Assembly (NCBI RefSeq): GCF_002885975.1
Contig: NZ_POSP01000003.1
Coordinates: forward strand, 620,001-684,000
DNA: 64,000 nucleotides
Source: Paucibacter aquatile
Lineage (GTDB): Bacteria; Pseudomonadota; Gammaproteobacteria; Burkholderiales; Burkholderiaceae_C
Direction of reading: 5' to 3'
Below the pieces are notes generated by a model. It searched no databases. It was given only the letters and a program-made list of their open reading frames with translations, and was not told the origin of the DNA. Position 1 is the stretch's first letter. Every line of letters starts with the position of its first letter. Shown here piece after piece: positions 63,064 through 64,000 of the stretch. Both the position numbers and the translations under genes were made by a program.

Positions 63064-64000
63064 TCAGCGCCGCATCCATTCAGGGCTGCCCAGCAGCAGG
63101 GCCAGCTGCAGCTCGGCCGGCTCCTGGGCCAACACGCTGCGCGTGTGTTCGCTGAGCAAAGGCGCCAGGGTCTTGAGCAGGCTGCCGCCCTGCCGGGACG
63201 CGCGCTCCACACCGGCTGTGCGCTCGTTCAAACGGCTCAGCCACTGGACCCGCTGGGACAGGGCCTCCGGGTTCATCCAGGCCGAGGCCAGGTTCTTGTA
63301 GCCATCGGGCGTGGCGGCGCCGTACAGCGGCATGCCGCTCTGCGCCAGCGCACCCAGCAGGGGCTGCATGTCCTGGGGCTGGGCGTCGAGCACACGCAGG
63401 CTGGAGAGCAGAAACTGGTAGGGCGTCTTGAACTTGCTGCGCAGATGCTCGCGCTGCCAGAAATGCTCGCTGCCGAGCAAAGTTTGCACCCAAGCCCGCA
63501 GATCACCGCCGCTGGCCAGAAAGCTGCGGCTCAGCTGGGCGACCAGCGCCTCGGGCGGCTCGTCGGCGACAAAGGCCTGGGCCAGCTTGAAGCTCAGATG
63601 GCGGGCGGTGGCCGGGTGGCTGGCCAGCACATCGAGCGCCCATTCGCCCTCGGCCTGACCGCGCGCCGTGACCGGCCGGCCCAGCCACTGCTTGGAGCCG
63701 TTGTCGTGGCGGCGCGGCGCGAACTCGAACAGATCGCCGCTGCCCTGCCGCCCCAGCGCCCCCCGCACGTCCACCGTCCAGCCGGTCAGCATGCGGGCCA
63801 GCTCGGTGACATCCGCCTGGCTGTAGCCACCGTCCACGCCCAGGGTGTGCAGCTCCATCAGCTCGCGGGCGTAGTTTTCATTGAGGCCGCGCGGCCGCGC
63901 CACTTGTTCGTCACCCAGACGAGCGGGCGGGCGGAAACCCGGCGCCACGCTCTGGGCGTTGTCCAGATAGAACAGCATGGCCGGGTGCTTGGCCGTGGCG
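63064..64000 (-). CDS. DUF1800-family protein (partial, 5' end outside window)
   Basis: At least 312 C-terminal residues, open to the right edge. Family marks are HPAMLFYLDNAQSVAP, GLNENYARELMELHTLGVDGGYSQADVTELARMLTGWTV, and SGMPLYGAATPDGYKNLASAWMNPEALSQRVQWLSRL. DUF1800 proteins are large exported proteins of unknown role, usually encoded right before a DUF1501 partner, as here. The missing N-terminus should hold the signal peptide. Confidence 0.92.
   Translation of the reverse strand, partial: ATAKHPAMLFYLDNAQSVAPGFRPPARLGDEQVARPRGLNENYARELMELHTLGVDGGYSQADVTELARMLTGWTVDVRGALGRQGSGDLFEFAPRRHDNGSKQWLGRPVTARGQAEGEWALDVLASHPATARHLSFKLAQAFVADEPPEALVAQLSRSFLASGGDLRAWVQTLLGSEHFWQREHLRSKFKTPYQFLLSSLRVLDAQPQDMQPLLGALAQSGMPLYGAATPDGYKNLASAWMNPEALSQRVQWLSRLNERTAGVERASRQGGSLLKTLAPLLSEHTRSVLAQEPAELQLALLLGSPEWMRR

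Overview
The window is an ordinary, gene-dense stretch of chromosome from a high-GC betaproteobacterium, most likely a Burkholderiales member of the Rubrivivax/Roseateles/Leptothrix type. That placement is my inference from four things: protein content and codon use; the EarP plus EF-P(Arg32) pair; the HU / tRNA-Val / PpiD order; and a pump / isoaspartate methyltransferase / rhodanese / TolC gene string. I saw no phage, insertion sequence, CRISPR array, rRNA or replication origin.

Layout. 1-4758 (minus): a BMP-type nucleoside-like ABC importer (binding protein, double ATPase, two permeases; the last runs off the left edge). 4759-5350: a long regulatory gap with a LacI/PurR-like half-operator, an orphan terminator and a Fur box. 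5351-7586: feoAB. 7747-8172: small secreted orphan. 8305-15124: overlapping genes for a cNMP-binding patatin phospholipase, a one-module nonribosomal peptide synthetase (C-A-PCP-TE) and a TVP38/DedA-type membrane protein. 15242-19513: tRNA-His, ppiD, tRNA-Val(TAC), HU, pgsA and a TonB-C lipoprotein. 19500-23444: uvrC divergent from earP-efp. 23662-28431: a CocE/NonD hydrolase, a stand-alone acetolactate synthase and an Lrp/AsnC regulator.

28501-38497 (minus): an exported Lys/Ala-rich protein, a prolyl-4-hydroxylase-like enzyme, yaaA, and a tetR-adaptor-RND pump-PIMT-rhodanese-TolC string with a clear promoter and operator. 38674-46181 (mostly plus): uppP, an acyltransferase-like membrane protein, map, glnD, DUF2189 (with a perfect FNR box upstream), DUF2788 and YitT. 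46195-49928 (minus): DUF3501, an alpha/beta hydrolase, two identical tRNA-Val(CAC), dnaQ and lgt. 50118-52850: two TPR proteins. 52920-55677: a LysR regulator divergent from ilvD. 55740-61695: a Tat-exported solute-binding-like protein divergent from a three-gene REC/PAS, hybrid kinase and REC/PAS/GGDEF signalling cluster. 61711-64000 (minus): DUF1501 and DUF1800 proteins.

Most genes are housekeeping. The parts most worth following up are the patatin-NRPS-TVP38 cluster, the FNR-box promoter of the DUF2189 gene, the palindromic intergenic element at 39503-39638, and the signalling cluster with its divergent binding protein. All functions are read from motifs and gene order by eye; no database search was run.
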